NCBI GenBank assembly: GCA_002387205.1
Contig: DGLA01000004.1
Coordinates: 100,487-108,922, forward strand
Length of the DNA stretch: 8,436 bases
Reading direction: 5' to 3'
Origin: Stutzerimonas stutzeri
Lineage (GTDB): Bacteria > Pseudomonadota > Gammaproteobacteria > Pseudomonadales > Pseudomonadaceae
Every line of letters starts with the position of its first letter. Within the stretch, counting starts at the first letter, position 1. Made by a program: the position numbers and the translations under genes. Of this stretch, positions 5,906-8,436 are shown piece by piece. Below the pieces are notes generated by a model. The model was not told the DNA's origin. It did not search any database and saw only the letters and a program-made list of their open reading frames with translations.

Positions 5906-6604
5906 CTAGATCGCGACCAGCCCCCTCACGCCTTCGGCTTCCATCGTCTCGCCACGTCCCTGCTGGATGATCTCGCCACGGCTCATCACCAGGTACTGGT
6001 CGGCCAGTTCGGCGGCGAAGTCGTAGAACTGCTCCACCAGGAGGATCGCCATGTCGCCGCGGGCCGCGAGCTTCTTGATCACCGCGCCGATCTCCTTGAT
6101 CACCGAGGGCTGGATGCCTTCGGTGGGTTCGTCGAGGATCAGCAGGCGCGGCTTGCTCGCCAGCGCGCGGCCGATGGCCAATTGTTGCTGCTGGCCACCC
6201 GACAGGTCGCCGCCGCGGCGGTGCTTCATTTCCTTTAGCACCGGGAACAGCTCGTAGATGAACTCGGGCACTTCCTTGGCTTCTTTTGCGCTGAAGCGCG
6301 AAAGACCCATCAGCAAATTTTCCTCGACGGTCAGCCGACCGAAAATCTCCCGCCCCTGCGGCACGTAGGCGATGCCGGCGTGCACGCGCTGGTGCGGCTT
6401 GAAGCCGGTGATTGGCTTGCCCTCCCAGTTCACCGCGCCTTCCTTCGCCGGGATCAGGCCCATCAGGCACTTGAGCAGGGTGGTCTTGCCGACGCCGTTG
6501 CGCCCGAGCAGGCAGGTGACTTCGCCAATTTTTGCGTCAAAAGACAGGCCGCGGAGGATATGGCTACCGCCGTAGTATTGGTGGAGTGAGTCGACTTGCA
6601 GCAT
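5906..6604 (-). CDS. urtE: Urea ABC transporter ATP-binding subunit UrtE
   Basis: UrtE is one of the two cytoplasmic ATPases that drive high-affinity urea import by UrtABCDE, a branched-chain-amino-acid-type (LivF-like) transporter. The product is 232 residues. It has Walker A GRNGVGKTT (34..42), Q-loop VPQGREIF (Gln83), signature LSGGQQQQLAIGRAL (134..148), Walker B LLILDEP (154..160, Glu159), and a switch region LLVEQ in the LivF style where Gln follows Glu. MLQVDSLHQYYGGSHILRGL is a typical UrtE start. The ATG at 6604 has GGAGAA seven bases upstream. It follows urtD after a 103-base repeat gap. Nothing abnormal is seen. The neighbouring urtC and urtD and the downstream urease genes make urea the substrate with good confidence. 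Confidence 0.95.
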   Translation of the reverse strand: MLQVDSLHQYYGGSHILRGLSFDAKIGEVTCLLGRNGVGKTTLLKCLMGLIPAKEGAVNWEGKPITGFKPHQRVHAGIAYVPQGREIFGRLTVEENLLMGLSRFSAKEAKEVPEFIYELFPVLKEMKHRRGGDLSGGQQQQLAIGRALASKPRLLILDEPTEGIQPSVIKEIGAVIKKLAARGDMAILLVEQFYDFAAELADQYLVMSRGEIIQQGRGETMEAEGVRGLVAI

Positions 6605-6707
6605 AAATTGTTCTCCGTTAGAGAGCTGGAAGCTTTAAGCCGGAAGCTGGAAGCCAAGGCGACTCGGAGCGGCTCTTCCTTCCGACTTCTAGCTTCCAGC
6701 TTCAAGC
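6605..6707. repeat. Large imperfect inverted repeat in the urtD-urtE gap
   Basis: Nearly the whole gap is a dyad built from AGCTGGAAGC-type units. The left arm runs from about 6623 (GAGCTGGAAGCT) to 6655, including a second GGAAGCTGGAAGCC. The right arm runs from about 6677 to 6709 (AGCTTCCAGCTTCAAGCTC) and ends inside the urtD stop codon. The spacer is about 20 bases. In the transcript this could form a long stem between two operon genes. The units resemble those in the ureB-ureC gap, so both may be copies of one dispersed Pseudomonas element. A possible role in mRNA stability or in lowering urtE expression relative to urtD is inference. Confidence 0.65.
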
Positions 6708-7549
<842 letters not shown>

Positions 7550-7553
<4 letters not shown>

Positions 7554-8436
7554 CCTTCGCCCCTCCGGCGCAGCAATCCGATGACGCCTTTCGGCAGGTA
7601 CAGGGTGACGACGATGAAGAGCGCACCCAGGGCGAACAGCCAGTACTCGGGGAAGGCGACGGTGAACCAGCTCTTCATGCCGTTGACGATGCCGGCGCCT
7701 AGCAGCGGGCCGATCAGTGTTCCGCGCCCGCCGAGCGCAACCCAGACAGCCGCCTCGATGGACTGCGTCGGCGCCATTTCGCTGGGGTTGATGATGCCCA
7801 CCTGTGGCACGTAGAGCGCACCGGCCAGGCCGCAAAGCACTGCGGACAGCGTCCAGATGAACAGCTTGTAGCCGCGCGGATCGTAGCCGCAGAACATCAG
7901 GCGGTTTTCCGCGTCACGCAGCGCGGTCAGCACCCGGCCGAACTTGCTGCGCGCTAGCTTCCAACCCAGCAGCAGGCTGCCGGCCAGCAACGCCACGGTG
8001 GCCAGGAAGAGCGCGGCGCGGGTGCCCGGTGCGGTGATGTCGAAGCCGAGGATACGGGTGAAGCCGGTGAAGCCGTTATTGCCGCCAAAACCCGTCTCGT
8101 TGCGGAAGAACAGGAGCATGCCGGCGAAGGTCAGCGCCTGGGTCATGATCGAGAAGTACACGCCCTTGATCCGCGAGCGGAAGGCGAAGAAGCCGAAGAC
8201 GAAGGCCAGCACGCCGGGCGCCAGCACCACCAGGCACATGGCCCAGAGAAAGCTCGACGTGCCGTACCAGTACCAGGGCAGCTCGGTCCAGGCGAGAAAG
8301 CTCATGAAGGCGGGCAGACCGTCGCCGGCACTCTGGCGCATCAGGTACATGCCCATGGCGTAACCGCCGAGGGCGAAGAACAGGCCGTGACCGAGGGACA
8401 GCAAGCCCGCATAGCCCCAGACCAGATCCAGCGCCA
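7550..8436 (-). CDS. urtC: Urea ABC transporter permease UrtC, 3' part of the gene
   Basis: UrtC is one of the two inner-membrane permease subunits (LivM-like) of the urea importer. The last 294 codons are in the window. The N-terminal part, roughly 60 residues judging from the usual length of about 360, lies beyond the high-coordinate edge. The visible sequence starts ALDLVWGYAGLLSLGHGLFF, followed by GGYAMGMYLMRQ, both diagnostic of UrtC. Several membrane segments follow (for example VLAPGVLAFVFGFFAF and AALFLATVALLAGSLLLGW), with the cytoplasmic loop KFGRVLTALRDAENRLMFCGYDP, the permease segment that contacts the ATPases. The end is LYLPKGVIGLLRRRGEG. Position 8404 is TTG inside the gene, not a start. 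The stop overlaps the urtD start by four bases, so the two are translationally coupled. Confidence 0.95.

Overview
The window is a high-GC segment, very probably from a Pseudomonas of the stutzeri/mendocina type. The evidence is the order of the urea genes, close protein resemblance to Pseudomonas urease and urea-transport families, and the short dyad repeats between genes. Every convincing gene lies on the minus strand, so transcription runs from high to low coordinates. I have no database result behind the taxonomic call.

Reading with transcription, 8436 down to 5906 holds the end of a urea ABC importer: urtC (permease, 5' end cut by the window edge), urtD and urtE (the two ATPases). urtC and urtD overlap by 4 bases. 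urtD and urtE are separated by a repeat-rich 103-base gap. Next come 449 bases with no convincing gene, holding only a possible 32-residue membrane peptide (5778..5876). Then comes a 743-residue secreted alpha/beta-hydrolase-like protein of the DUF6351 (tannase/feruloyl-esterase-like) type (3225..5456), which has no obvious role in urea use.

Below it, 2877..3224 is a control region. It carries a near-perfect sigma-54 promoter (2911..2926) with one strong and one half NtrC-type site upstream, about 125 and 165 bases before the predicted transcription start. This should switch on the urease genes under nitrogen limitation. It also implies that ureD starts at 2876 and not at the further upstream ATG at 2936.

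The urease genes follow: ureD (nickel-insertion chaperone), ureA (gamma subunit), a GNAT acetyltransferase of the phosphinothricin/methionine-sulfoximine type, ureB (beta subunit, overlapping the acetyltransferase by 4 bases) and ureC (alpha subunit, cut by the low-coordinate edge). The ureD-ureA, ureB-ureC and urtE-urtD gaps hold inverted or tandem repeats.

Together the genes import urea with high affinity and hydrolyse it to ammonia. Most of the window is a known Pseudomonas arrangement. The points worth a second look are the sigma-54/NtrC control region, the DUF6351 gene set between transport and urease genes, and the repeat elements in the operon gaps. I did not find a clearly new system.
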